Below are positions 53,147-62,438 of a DNA stretch of 64,000 nucleotides, in pieces. The translations under genes were made by a program, and so were the position numbers. How positions within the stretch are numbered: position 1 is the stretch's first letter; each line of letters opens with the position of its first letter. This DNA comes from Opitutia bacterium. Its GTDB lineage: Bacteria; Verrucomicrobiota; Verrucomicrobiia; Opitutales; T3Sed10-336. The notes beneath the pieces are model-generated. The model was not told where the DNA came from. It worked only from the letters and a program-made list of their open reading frames with translations, and did no database searches. The stretch covers positions 1 through 64,000 of the forward strand of contig PWMU01000047.1 in the NCBI GenBank assembly GCA_003558065.1. The letters run 5' to 3'.

Positions 53147-53860
53147 ATGACCGCGCACGTTCTGCTTGTCCAAATTTTCGCCGAATCCTCGACCCCGAAT
53201 ATTCTGACCTATTTCGGGCAGTCGAATGTCGCCGGGAAGATGATCGTGATGGCGCTGATTCTCTTCAGCCTTATCGCGTGGACCATCATGATAGGCAAGT
53301 ACATGGAGCTTCGAAGGATGAAGGAACTGAATCTCGCGTTCGAGGATCGCGTGATGAGGGGGCATTCCCTGCTCGAACAGGAACAGCCGCATTCCAAGGG
53401 GATTCCCTACAACGTTCTCTATCACGAAGCGGTGAATGCCTACCGTCGCGCCGAGAACTCCGGGGCGCAGGACCTGGAGACTGTCAGGCGTCTGCAGATC
53501 AGCCATATGGAAAACGCGCTTCAAAGATCCGTGACCCGCAAGAGCGCCGAGTACGAATCCCGCATGGTTTTTCTGGCCAGTATCGTGACCGGCGCTCCGT
53601 TTCTCGGGCTGCTCGGAACGGTCTGGGGGGTGATGGACGCGTTCGGGGCGGTCGCCTTGCGCTCCACCGCGACGCTCCAGATGCTCGCGCCGGGGGTGTC
53701 CGGGGCGCTGCTCACCACCGTTGCCGGACTGCTGGTGGCGATCCCTTCGGTCTTTGGTTACAATATCCTGTTGACCCACACCAAGAACATGATCAGCGAG
53801 CTGGAGAATTTCGCCAGTACCCTCGCCGACCAGATTGAGATGGAGAGCAAGCAGGACTGA
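53147..53860 (+). CDS. MotA/TolQ/ExbB proton channel protein
   Basis: 237 residues. Three transmembrane helices (MIVMALILFSLIAWTIMIGKY; FLASIVTGAPFLGLLGTVWGVMDAF; APGVSGALLTTVAGLLVAIPSVFGYN) and the conserved GTVWGVMDAFG plus the PGVSGALLTT segment. This is the TolQ/ExbB subunit of a proton-driven motor in the inner membrane. It is followed by a TolR/ExbD and a TolA/TonB-like protein, with short gaps of 13 and 23 bp. The Tol reading fits the C-terminal TolA-like protein. Confidence 0.92.
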   Translation: MTAHVLLVQIFAESSTPNILTYFGQSNVAGKMIVMALILFSLIAWTIMIGKYMELRRMKELNLAFEDRVMRGHSLLEQEQPHSKGIPYNVLYHEAVNAYRRAENSGAQDLETVRRLQISHMENALQRSVTRKSAEYESRMVFLASIVTGAPFLGLLGTVWGVMDAFGAVALRSTATLQMLAPGVSGALLTTVAGLLVAIPSVFGYNILLTHTKNMISELENFASTLADQIEMESKQD

Positions 53861-53873
53861 TTCAGGAGCGGTT

Positions 53874-54299
53874 ATGGCGAGAATTTTCCGCAGAAATCCC
53901 CGGTTGGGAGCTTTGGCAGAGCCGAATGTGACCCCGCTCATCGACCTGGCGTTTTCGTTGCTGATCATTTTCATGATCACGACGCCGCTGCTCGAACAGA
54001 CCATTCCGCTGGAGCTCCCCCGCGAGGAAGAGCGGGAGGACGATGGCGTCCAGCCCGATGTCCGTTACCAGGCAATCGGTGTCGAGGGCCCCGGTATGTA
54101 CCTCTGGGGCAGCGACGCCGTTGACGAGGATGAAATGCGCCGGCGGCTCGAAGAGCTCAAGGGAAGTGATGACGATGTTATCCTGAATGTACGGGCTTCG
54201 GGCACCGCCAATTACCAGGAAGTTGTCGATCTCCTCAATCTCGTGAAGGACAGCGGCTTGAGCAAAATTAGCTTGGACACGCAGGTCGGTATCGAGTAA
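53874..54299 (+). CDS. Biopolymer transport protein ExbD/TolR
   Basis: 141 residues from ATG 53874; the open frame starts earlier in tolQ and is not used. N-terminal EPNVTPLIDLAFSLLIIFMIT with the conserved Asp in the single helix, then the periplasmic EEREDDGVQPDVRYQAI domain. It pairs with the TolQ/ExbB channel. Confidence 0.92.
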   Translation: MARIFRRNPRLGALAEPNVTPLIDLAFSLLIIFMITTPLLEQTIPLELPREEEREDDGVQPDVRYQAIGVEGPGMYLWGSDAVDEDEMRRRLEELKGSDDDVILNVRASGTANYQEVVDLLNLVKDSGLSKISLDTQVGIE

Positions 54300-54322
54300 A
54301 GTAAGGGCAAGTGAACTGACCT

Positions 54323-55165
54323 ATGGCGAATCGTTCCAACAAGGCTTTTGTGATCGCGGTCGTACTGCACCTGCTGCTCTTTGCGTTGCTGTTTACGGGC
54401 TACCTGATCTCGCCCAGCGAACCCGATCCGGAAATGACGCCGTTCGAGCTTTACGATCCTCCCAGTGAAGCGCAGGACCAGCCCGCCGAAGCCGCCCAGT
54501 CCGAGCCGGAACCCGAACAGCGGCAGGTACGCCAGATGGAGGTGCCCGAGTTCGAGATTGAAGAAGTGGACATCGCTCCCTCGGAAGCCCGCGAACGGCC
54601 GCGTCCCCAGCCTGAACCTGAGCCCGAGCCGGAGCCTCAGCCCGAACCCGCTCCGGAGCCCGAGCCACGTCGCGCCGAACCGGAACCCGAGCCCGAACGC
54701 ATGACTGCCGCCGAGTTCCGGCAGCGTCATGGGGCGCCGTCCGAACCCCGCCCGAGACAACAGCCCGCGCCGCAACCCCAACGCCAGGTGGAGGCGCCCC
54801 GGATCGACACCTCGAACATCCGCCGCGAACTGCAGTCCGCTGTGACCTCCGAGAGCGATGTGGCACAGGTCAGCCGGCTTTCCGCCTCCGACCAGCGGCA
54901 ACTCCAGCGTTATTTCGATCGTTTGCGCGTCGCCATCGAACGATCTTGGGACCAGCCCTCCAGTGCGCGCCGGGGGATGGCCGCCACGGTACGCTTTTCC
55001 CTGGCCTCCGACGGCCGCATCAGCGGGGCCCAGGTGATCCGCTCGTCGGGCAGCGACGAGTTCGATCGCTCCATCGTCCGCGCCTTCGAACGCCTCGGCT
55101 CCTTCGAGCCGCCCCCCGACGGCGACAGCTACACCCCGAATCTGACATTCCGCGTGGACGATTAG
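54323..55165 (+). CDS. TolA/TonB-like energy transducer
   Basis: 280 residues. One N-terminal helix (AFVIAVVLHLLLFALLFTGYLI), a long Pro/Glu-rich periplasmic span (QPEPEPEPEPQPEPAPEPEP repeats), and a C-terminal TonB/TolA domain (YFDRLRVAIERSWDQPSSARR ... GSDEFDRSIVRAFERLGSF). The Pro/Glu span makes it longer than usual. The C-terminal pattern WDQPSSAR...SSGSDEFDR resembles TolA more than TonB. It passes proton-motive energy to the outer membrane. Confidence 0.85.
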   Translation: MANRSNKAFVIAVVLHLLLFALLFTGYLISPSEPDPEMTPFELYDPPSEAQDQPAEAAQSEPEPEQRQVRQMEVPEFEIEEVDIAPSEARERPRPQPEPEPEPEPQPEPAPEPEPRRAEPEPEPERMTAAEFRQRHGAPSEPRPRQQPAPQPQRQVEAPRIDTSNIRRELQSAVTSESDVAQVSRLSASDQRQLQRYFDRLRVAIERSWDQPSSARRGMAATVRFSLASDGRISGAQVIRSSGSDEFDRSIVRAFERLGSFEPPPDGDSYTPNLTFRVDD

Positions 55166-55505
55166 AGGCCCTGAATCCGGGAAGCTGTCGCAGATGAGTC
55201 AAGTTTTTCGGAACACGCACTATTTTCCTTCGTGGCGACCGAGTTACTAATAGTCTCGGAACGGGACGAAAACGAATACAACGGACCGAAATCAGACCAT
55301 TTCCCCTCAGCCCCATGTAGGAGCGGGTTTACCCCGCGCTCCGAGCGGAACCAGGACCCCGCCTGCGGTTGTTCAATTAACGTGATCACCCGCGCCTGAA
55401 ACAGCTCCTCCAGCGGCTTGAGGCGGGCATCGGGCAGCACATAGAACAGGCCCGAGCGCGCGAACACACCGTCGGCGACCAGGGCGCGTGCAGGTGGGGG
55501 GATGA
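55166..55505. other. Gap with REP-like sequence and a possible gene remnant
   Basis: A - strand open frame in this gap (protein-like part at about 55350-55497, reading ADGVFARSGLFYVLPDARLK) has no plausible start and may be the remains of a gene. At 55318-55342 is GTAGGAGCGGGTTTACCCCGC, a REP-like short palindrome. No complete gene is seen. Confidence 0.4.
55318..55342. repeat. REP-like short palindrome
   Basis: The core GCGGGTTTACCCCGC is a 15-base imperfect palindrome preceded by GTAGGA. Elements of this look recur in many bacterial genomes. Only one copy is seen here. Confidence 0.4.
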
Positions 55506-56276
55506 CTATTCTCGACGGCGCCGCCACAGGGCGAGGGCACCAACGAGGCCGCCAAAGACGAGGGCGTACGTGGAGGGCTCGGGAACGAGGGAAATCTCGT
55601 CGATATCAAAAAACTCCCCGGTGTCCGAATAGTCACCGAGAACGCTCAGCCGAATCGCGCCGGGGCCCCGATCGGGATCGGTCGCCGCGGAGCCGATCGA
55701 AACAAACGACTCGTTCTCCGGCTGATAGCCGACCTCGTAGGTATGATTCACGCTGTCGTAATTTAGAACAAAGCGGATCGGGGTATCCTGGGAAGCGGTA
55801 AACGCAGAGACCGAGGAAATGGTTTCCCCATCGCCAAGGGCATTCCCGATGAGGGAAACTTCGTCCTCAGCGGTCCGGAAAATCCGCAATTGGGCGGTGA
55901 TAACATTGTTCACGCCGTCGGTGAAGCCGAAGCGGACGTTTTCATCCTCGTCGCCAGTGAAGTTCCATCCGGCCACGTTCATTGAGAGGGAGAAGTTGCC
56001 GGGGTCGGTGATCTGGGAGACCGCCCAGGAGCTGAATTCTCCCTCCGGGGGATCACGACGGATCCGGAACACTCCGTCGGCGGTCACCTCCGAGCCGCCG
56101 ATATCCTCGTTCCAGGAAGAGCCTCCCGCCACACTGTTTTCCGCATCGCTTAGAAGGGTTCCCGGGGCGTCGTTGAATTCCCAGCTTTGGATCACGGAAG
56201 CTTGAGCGGGAACGGCCAAAGCCAGACTGAATCCCCCGGCGGCGATCAATGTTCTTTTTAGAGTAATTCTCTTCAT
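55506..56276 (-). CDS. PEP-CTERM sorting-signal protein
   Basis: 256 residues from ATG 56276 (ATG 56279 is adjacent). The signal peptide (LKRTLIAAGGFSLALAVPAQA) is followed by a beta-sandwich-like body (SVIQSWEFNDAPGTLLSDAEN...). The C-terminus has a full PEP-CTERM signal: VPEPSTYALVFGGLVGALALW followed by RRRRE. Exosortase cleaves this signal and anchors or releases the protein, often in biofilm matrix. No exosortase gene is in the window. Confidence 0.9.
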   Translation of the reverse strand: MKRITLKRTLIAAGGFSLALAVPAQASVIQSWEFNDAPGTLLSDAENSVAGGSSWNEDIGGSEVTADGVFRIRRDPPEGEFSSWAVSQITDPGNFSLSMNVAGWNFTGDEDENVRFGFTDGVNNVITAQLRIFRTAEDEVSLIGNALGDGETISSVSAFTASQDTPIRFVLNYDSVNHTYEVGYQPENESFVSIGSAATDPDRGPGAIRLSVLGDYSDTGEFFDIDEISLVPEPSTYALVFGGLVGALALWRRRRE

Positions 56277-56543
56277 CATTTTATTTGCTTTGGGAGGGAG
56301 TACCGGCACAGTCAAACCACGTGAGCCGCTTTTTTGAAATCGATTAAAGAAGTTTGGTTTTAAGGGGGCCATAAGGCAACCTTTTTTCAACGATCCAGGG
56401 AACCGCTCCCGGCTTTTTCATTTGGGCGGTCATCACCGAAGGTTCACTCCCACCGGAGCGCCCACAGGAGAAAACCGTGACCGGCAGCCGGCCCGCCCGT
56501 TGGCGGACGGGCGGAACCGGTGCGGGCAAAATGCCGCCATTTT

Positions 56544-58883
56544 TTACGGCAGCAGCGAGGGGTCGATTTCGGCGGTTACGCGGAAGAAGGCGCGGGGCCC
56601 TTCATCAGAGATATCGACCGACCATTCCACGCGTTCATAACCCTCCGGAGGGGTTGCGTCGGGGTCGTCCATCACGACGGGCGTTGCGTCTTCAACCGGA
56701 CTCCAGTCGGCCAGCGCATCACTTTTTTCGATGACATACACGATGCCCGGTTCCTCGGAACGGTTCCAGCGAAGCGTCAGCGTCGTGGTGTCGCCGCCGA
56801 CCTGTGCCAGCGAGCCGTCCGGCTCGGTCGGGTTGGTACCGAAGGCGAATTCCTGGACGTTGGTGAACCCGTCGCCGTCGGGATCGGCATCGGTTGCCGC
56901 GTCGTCGCCGGAGAGCCCATGGGAAGCGGCCCAATCCTCGAACGTTTCGCCCGGCGGGGCATCCTCGCGTATGAGCCAGCCGTCCTCGAAGAACCAGCCC
57001 TCCGGGGTTGTCACGCTTGTAAAGTCAAAATCCGGTTCTCCGGACCCCGTGAAATTGAAGAGGGCAAAGCTGTCTTCGCCGTTCGGATCGATCTCGTCAA
57101 AGGAGACGACAAGTGAAGAGCCGGTGAAGCCGGTTTGCTCGTCGAAGAATATTAAGTCGGCCGCTTCGACATCGTCCAGCACGAGTTCCAGGTTCGCTGC
57201 TTCGGAAAATGAGACGTTGTTAAGATGGAGTGGTCCGGCGCTGGCCACTGAATTAATGCCGCCGAGGGTGACGTTTTCGACCGTTCCGTTTCCGGAGAGG
57301 GCGCCGCTGACGGCGATGCCGGCGCCCGATCCCTGGATGGCGACTTCGCTTTCAATGTTCAGGTCGCTGTTGAAATCGCCTTCGCCGGCAAGGGAAGAGT
57401 CATCCTGGAAGAACGATCCGGAATCGACGTCGATCGATGCTCCATTGAGCAGGATCGAGCTGTTTCCCCGCACGTGGAGGGTGCTGCCGGCAGTGACGGT
57501 GCCATTGTCCCGGACGATGAGTGTTCCAGTGCCCCCGGTCGCTTCCCCGTCGGGGTCCGATCCCAAAAACAGGGAGTGAGTGGCGATGAGCCTGGAGTCG
57601 CTTCCCGCGATATCGACCGTGCCGATAGCGCCCTCCTCGCGCCCGATAAAAGCACCAAAGGTTGTTTCGGGACGGAAGGCCACTTCCACTTGTCCACCGT
57701 CCAGTATATTGAGCGTGCCATTTCCATTCTGGCCGACATGAAGGAAGCTCTCGACATTGATTCTTGCTCCACCGGTGACGTTGGCTGTCCCGGTGCCGTC
57801 CAACCCAAGTTGCAGGAAAGTGCCGAGGTCGATCGCGGAGTTTCCGCCGTCCACATTCACCACGCCGGTGGCTCCCTCCTGGTTTCCGACGCGCAGTGAG
57901 TTGGCGATGGAGGCCGCGCCTCCGTTGGTCACGTTGAGTGTCCCAACCGTTCCTTCCATGTCGGTGTTGCCCACGAAGGCCCATTTTTCCACGTTCAGCT
58001 CAGAGCCGTCCCCCTCGATGGTCGCGGTACTGCTGTTGGAACTTACCGATGCAACGCGAAAGACGCCGTCCGCGTTGATCACGCCGCCGCTGTTGACGTC
58101 GAGCGTGCCCTCACCGCCCGATCTGCGCCCGACCCAGAGGTCGTAGGCGTCGTTTTCGCCGGTGACGTTCACCGTCGCGCCCTCGGAGACGGTCATGGCG
58201 CCGGTCCCTCCGCTGCCGATGGCCAGCCTTGCAAAGTCGCTGTTGAAAAAATTGATTTCGGTCTCCGAACCGCTCACGTTCAGCATTCCGGTGCCGCCGG
58301 CCTCCTCGATGTCACCGAACATCATGCCGCCAATGACGAAGCTTTGGGCCAGCGAAATTTGCCCGCCATCGAGGACGTTTATTTCCCCCGTCCCGGCGCG
58401 CCCGACTTCAACCGGCCAGGAGGAGTGATTCCACTCATTGCCGGAGCCGACGATATTGACCGTCCCCGATGCGCCCGGAAGCGTGCCGAGCACGGCCCGG
58501 CGGGTTCTGAGGAGCGACTCGCCTTCGATGTTAACCGTCGCCTCTCCATCGTAGCCGAAATGGGTGAAGGTGCCGTCGCTGGCGAACTCCAGCAGCGTAA
58601 AATCGAGGAGATTTAATTCCGCCGTGTTGGTTGTTCCGCTTTCGTCGGAGTCGGCCAGCCGGGCACTCGCCTGCGAGTTGATAGCGGAGGAAATCAGGTC
58701 GAGCCGGCCATCCTGATCTTCACCGAAGGCGATCAGGAAACCGTCTTCCCAGGTCTGCTCTTCAAACGACAGGGTGTTGTCGCCATTAAAGATCTCCTGG
58801 GCGCTGGCCGGCAGGACGGTCACGAGGAAGCTCGCCGCGACGACGGCCGGTTTCAACGCAGCACTTCGGTTGGGTTTTTTCAT
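56544..58883 (-). CDS. Secreted protein with PEP-CTERM/T5SS-type repeats
   Basis: 779 residues with a signal peptide (VVAASFLVTVLPASA). The body is about a dozen units of the form G-x-G-T-hydrophobic-N-V-x-x-G-(A/S)-x, for example GTGEINVLDGGQISLAQSFVIGG and GVVNVDGGNSAIDLGTFLQLG, predicting a beta-helix. The C-terminal module (FEDWAASHGLSGDDAATDAD with PDGDGFTNVQEFAFGTNP) resembles that of the next gene. No transporter barrel or PEP-CTERM signal is visible. Adhesion or matrix function is inferred. Confidence 0.8.
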   Translation of the reverse strand: MKKPNRSAALKPAVVAASFLVTVLPASAQEIFNGDNTLSFEEQTWEDGFLIAFGEDQDGRLDLISSAINSQASARLADSDESGTTNTAELNLLDFTLLEFASDGTFTHFGYDGEATVNIEGESLLRTRRAVLGTLPGASGTVNIVGSGNEWNHSSWPVEVGRAGTGEINVLDGGQISLAQSFVIGGMMFGDIEEAGGTGMLNVSGSETEINFFNSDFARLAIGSGGTGAMTVSEGATVNVTGENDAYDLWVGRRSGGEGTLDVNSGGVINADGVFRVASVSSNSSTATIEGDGSELNVEKWAFVGNTDMEGTVGTLNVTNGGAASIANSLRVGNQEGATGVVNVDGGNSAIDLGTFLQLGLDGTGTANVTGGARINVESFLHVGQNGNGTLNILDGGQVEVAFRPETTFGAFIGREEGAIGTVDIAGSDSRLIATHSLFLGSDPDGEATGGTGTLIVRDNGTVTAGSTLHVRGNSSILLNGASIDVDSGSFFQDDSSLAGEGDFNSDLNIESEVAIQGSGAGIAVSGALSGNGTVENVTLGGINSVASAGPLHLNNVSFSEAANLELVLDDVEAADLIFFDEQTGFTGSSLVVSFDEIDPNGEDSFALFNFTGSGEPDFDFTSVTTPEGWFFEDGWLIREDAPPGETFEDWAASHGLSGDDAATDADPDGDGFTNVQEFAFGTNPTEPDGSLAQVGGDTTTLTLRWNRSEEPGIVYVIEKSDALADWSPVEDATPVVMDDPDATPPEGYERVEWSVDISDEGPRAFFRVTAEIDPSLLP

Positions 58884-58948
58884 AATGCTGTTTTCTTTTT
58901 TTGAGGGATCCGGGTTGTATGTGAAGAAAGGGGCGAGGGGATGAATAT

Positions 58949-61621
58949 TCAGTCAGCAAGCTCCAGTTGAAGACGCATCAATCGTCTGGGTGAATCGTAA
59001 ATATTTTCAAAATCCGTCACCGAGATCAATCCATTCTCGTCCTGAAGGCCGATTTCCGGGGTGAGCGCCCAATCTCCGGTCTGGGCCGGTCGTTCGGCAA
59101 GGGTCTCCCAGGGACCTGCCGGGTTGTCCGTCGCCTGGACTCGCCACGTGAGATCCCGTGTCGAGGTCTGTTTCAAAAAGTGCAGGACCAGCCGGCCGTT
59201 TTCAATTCGGCTCTCGTGGCGAGGGGGGCGGCCCGGAGACGAGGGAGCGGCACCGAGTGCATATTCAAGTAAAAGGGGTAAGCCGTCGCCGTCGAGGTCG
59301 GCGAGCGGGGAGGCCTCGGCGGGCAGGCCGTGCTTGTGTCGCCAGGCATCGAAAGTGAGTTCCCCGGATGCCATCGCGCCTACTTCGCTGGGGACCAAGG
59401 GTCGGCTGTAAACGCGAAAATCCCGCATCGCACCACCGAAAAACCCGTCGGTGTCGGCTTCGCCAGGTTTCCACCCCAGCCAGAGAATTTCGTCAGGGTC
59501 AAGCGGCGGAACCCAACCGGAGCTGAATCGAACCTGTTGGCCGTCGATATACACCCTCTTTATCCCGTGTGCGTCCACCGTTACAGCATAATGGCGCCAC
59601 TCACCGTCGGTCCATTCCGTCACCGCGTCGAGGGACGAGGCGGAGGCGGACCCGAGCCAGCTCCGAAGAGTCGAGGAGGAGGAAAGAAAGATATTGATTG
59701 AGCCGGCTGTCCCACGGGAGCCGAAGCTAACCAGATTATGCCCGCCGGTTGAGACGGAAGGATCGATGCGGAAATGAAAGGCGATACTGAAGCCCTCCGG
59801 GGAATCGAACGTGACTTTCGGCAGCGCAGCTGTGGCTTCTTCTCCATCGAAGGCGATAGCTTGGCCGTTAGATGTGGATACCGAGGCCGGTCCCCGCCCG
59901 GCCGGAAGGGCAGTGGCGTGATGCTCGTTGCCGGACGAGTCCAAAAGGAGGTTGCCGTCAACCTCGCCCCGCAGCCAGACCATGATGCCGTGTGGCGCGT
60001 CATCGTCGATGAGTTGCACCGTGGCCACGGATGGATAACCCGGTTCGTAGCCCTCGCCGGGAAGAACCCGCAGCACGATCTCCTTGTCGGGCTCCGGAAT
60101 CGCATCGTTCACCAGGTTAATGGCGATATCCTTTTCGGTGACGCCGGCCGGAAACCTCACGGATTCAGGCAGGTCCCGGGCAAAGTCGTAATGCCGGCCG
60201 GGAACCGCGGTGCCATCCCAATCCACATTCACAGTAAGCTCTCCTTCCTCCGAGGTTCGGCGCAGCCGGAAAAATCCTTCGCCATCGCTTTCGAACACCT
60301 CCGGTGTCTTTGCCTCGAGCCGCACCGATTGACTTGTTCCATCACCCAGTGGAAGAACCAGCGTGGAGGTATCGGCGGTCTGCCGGAACCGGGGGGCCAA
60401 TCGAACCTCGATGGTTTTGTCGCCGGAATCTTCATTCGGCGAGAGCGGGAGAAGGGAAAAGGTCGCGGCCGTTTGCCCGCTGGAGAATCGGATACTGGTA
60501 TTTGTTGCGAGAAAATCCTCACCGCGGGTCGCCGTGCCGCCAAAATCAATGTCCATGGTGCTGGAGAAATTTTTGTAGCCCTCGCGAATGACCTGAAATT
60601 CCACGGGCGACCCCCCTTTTTCCAATTCGACGGCATCGGTTTGCAGAGTGTAAAGGGGAAGCGTGCCGACGGAGTAACCGTAGTTTTCGTAGAGGTAGGG
60701 CTGCATGACACGGGCGAAGTTCGCGGCAAAGGAGCGGCGATTTGAGACCGTGTCGCGCACCCCCTCGAAATTGGCTTCCACCTGCACGCCATTAACAGAG
60801 CTGTTGTCGATGAAGGAGGTGTGTGCCCGAATCGTAAAGCCGCCCCGAAAAAAGGGGGCATCCCCGGGAGCGGGATGGTCGGAGCTAGGCCAGGAGGGGA
60901 TGCCGCGGTCGTTGAGGCGATCGCCCAGACTGGCTGAGCCTCGCAGCAGCTCCGGGAAGGGAACGCCGGGGCGGCGAAGCATCAGCGTGCGAAGGGAGCT
61001 GTTCCACCCGAATCCCGGCGCTTCCAGTTCCGTGTCGGTACGGTTTAATTCCACGTTGCCCAAATGGTAGCCGAGCTCGATTCGCTGGATTTCGTGACCG
61101 TGACCATGAATGTCGGCCAGGAAACCGAAACCGAAATCGGCCTTTGCCGTCGCCCGGGCGGTCTCGATGAAATCATGGTACTCGTGCCATGCCTGTTCGG
61201 CGAATTCGTTTTCCTGCGCGGCCTCGAGAATTTCACGGTTCGCATCGAGTTTGGTGCGGCGCAGGTGGCAGATGACGACGTGCGGGTATTTGCCGGTCCT
61301 TTCCGTGATTTCCGCGGCGATTTTTTCGGTCAGTTGCCGCGTGTTGAGATCCGTGACCGTAACCCCCCAGGTGCGGTCCGGGATTTCGTCGGGCCTTAAA
61401 TGTCCGCCGTGGCCCGCAGTGAGGATGACCGGCAAATTACCGGCGCGGTACTCAATGTAATCATTGCGTCCGAAGTAGGCCTCGCCCGGCTGGTAATCCG
61501 TCGCTTCGGCCCCGATCACCAAAAGAGCCAGGAAACAAATTCCAATGCCAATGAGCAATCGGGGGATGGCACGGCCACGGCCCGGGCCGGAAAATTTAGA
61601 ATGTTCGAACGGAATCCTCAC
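58949..61621 (-). CDS. Secreted FGase-like / Calx-beta / LamG protein
   Basis: 890 residues. A hydrophobic N-terminal signal or anchor (RLLIGIGICFLALLVIGAEA) is followed by an N-formylglutamate amidohydrolase-like domain (NLPVILTAGHGGHLRPDEIP, DIHGHGHEIQRIELGYHLG). Two Calx-beta-like units follow (DFGGTATRGEDFLATNTSI, DWDGTAVPGRHYDFARDLPE), then a LamG-like domain (GIMVWLRGEVDGNLLLDSSG...WRHYAVTVDA) and a C-terminal module (DAWRHKHGLPAEASPLADLD, then DGDGLPLLLEYALGAAP) like that of the previous gene. It may be a surface enzyme bound through its beta domains; the substrate is unknown. Confidence 0.72.
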   Translation of the reverse strand: MRIPFEHSKFSGPGRGRAIPRLLIGIGICFLALLVIGAEATDYQPGEAYFGRNDYIEYRAGNLPVILTAGHGGHLRPDEIPDRTWGVTVTDLNTRQLTEKIAAEITERTGKYPHVVICHLRRTKLDANREILEAAQENEFAEQAWHEYHDFIETARATAKADFGFGFLADIHGHGHEIQRIELGYHLGNVELNRTDTELEAPGFGWNSSLRTLMLRRPGVPFPELLRGSASLGDRLNDRGIPSWPSSDHPAPGDAPFFRGGFTIRAHTSFIDNSSVNGVQVEANFEGVRDTVSNRRSFAANFARVMQPYLYENYGYSVGTLPLYTLQTDAVELEKGGSPVEFQVIREGYKNFSSTMDIDFGGTATRGEDFLATNTSIRFSSGQTAATFSLLPLSPNEDSGDKTIEVRLAPRFRQTADTSTLVLPLGDGTSQSVRLEAKTPEVFESDGEGFFRLRRTSEEGELTVNVDWDGTAVPGRHYDFARDLPESVRFPAGVTEKDIAINLVNDAIPEPDKEIVLRVLPGEGYEPGYPSVATVQLIDDDAPHGIMVWLRGEVDGNLLLDSSGNEHHATALPAGRGPASVSTSNGQAIAFDGEEATAALPKVTFDSPEGFSIAFHFRIDPSVSTGGHNLVSFGSRGTAGSINIFLSSSSTLRSWLGSASASSLDAVTEWTDGEWRHYAVTVDAHGIKRVYIDGQQVRFSSGWVPPLDPDEILWLGWKPGEADTDGFFGGAMRDFRVYSRPLVPSEVGAMASGELTFDAWRHKHGLPAEASPLADLDGDGLPLLLEYALGAAPSSPGRPPRHESRIENGRLVLHFLKQTSTRDLTWRVQATDNPAGPWETLAERPAQTGDWALTPEIGLQDENGLISVTDFENIYDSPRRLMRLQLELAD

Positions 61622-61724
61622 GGTGTGGCGGGAAGATCGGGAGAACAGCCGGCTCGGCTCACTGGAATGGAAGAATCGGCCGTTTGCCTACGTTATTGGT
61701 GAAACGGGAGGAACGCTCGCCCGC

Positions 61725-62438
61725 TCAATGGGGGTTGGCCGGCCAATCGTTTTCGTTCCGGTATTCGACGTGGCCGTCGAAGAAAGCAAAGTTACGCCCG
61801 TTCGAGTGAGCAAAGGGAATGGCACCCGATGCGCCCTCTCCCGGAAAACCGAGAAACCCCCCGTAGTTCACGCTGTCGATGTCGCTGATCATCCAAATCA
61901 TGCTGGGCTCCGTCGCCTGTCGCGCCGGACCGAATTGTCCGGCTGCTTCGATCTGGTGCAATCGTCTTGGATAGCCTGCCGGGCCACTGCCGGCCGTTCC
62001 AAATGGCATCGGCGGTACCGTGGCGTTGTTAAACCTGTGGTTGAGCAAGTACGTCACTTCGAAGGAATGCACCTGCCGTGCTTCAGTATTACTCGGGCAT
62101 GCCCAAACGTCCTCGGCCCGCTCCAGATACGGCTCCAGGAAAACGGTCAGATGGCGGCTGTTCCTGTCATCCCAATCGTCTTCCTCCATGGTCACGGGAT
62201 TGCGGAGCGAACGGTTCAGGGTAGTGCCCGGCCCCGGCCCGGGCATCCGCTCTTCATTATCATTCGCGTACATAAGGACGCCCATCGCGAGTTGCCGCAG
62301 GTTGGAGCTGCAAACCGCCTGCCGCGCGCTCTCGCGGACGCGGCCGACTACGGGAATAAGGATCGCTGCCAGAATGCCGATGATCGCGATCACGGTGAGC
62401 AACTCAATCAACGTGAATCCGGAGGGTTGTTTTTTCAT
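61725..62438 (-). CDS. Prepilin-type N-terminal methylation domain protein (DUF1559-like)
   Basis: 237 residues. The type IV pilin-like leader (GFTLIELLTVIAIIGILAAILIPV) has the Gly/Phe cleavage site after Gly and Glu5. The C-terminus has the H-X9-DG feature (AHSNGRNFAFFDGHVEYR) typical of the large pseudopilin groups in Planctomycetota and Verrucomicrobiota. It may be a minor pseudopilin of a secretion or display system. No pilus-assembly genes are near. Confidence 0.88.
   Translation of the reverse strand: MKKQPSGFTLIELLTVIAIIGILAAILIPVVGRVRESARQAVCSSNLRQLAMGVLMYANDNEERMPGPGPGTTLNRSLRNPVTMEEDDWDDRNSRHLTVFLEPYLERAEDVWACPSNTEARQVHSFEVTYLLNHRFNNATVPPMPFGTAGSGPAGYPRRLHQIEAAGQFGPARQATEPSMIWMISDIDSVNYGGFLGFPGEGASGAIPFAHSNGRNFAFFDGHVEYRNENDWPANPH

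Noticed and set aside
54590-54710. CCCGAGCC-type tandem DNA repeat
   Set aside because: It is the Pro/Glu-rich span of the TolA-like coding sequence. It is a low-complexity protein segment, not an independent repeat element or CRISPR.
57400-58700. Repeat-rich region as a possible CRISPR array
   Set aside because: The periodicity is at protein level (beta-helix units) with diverged DNA; there are no identical direct repeats with regular spacers.
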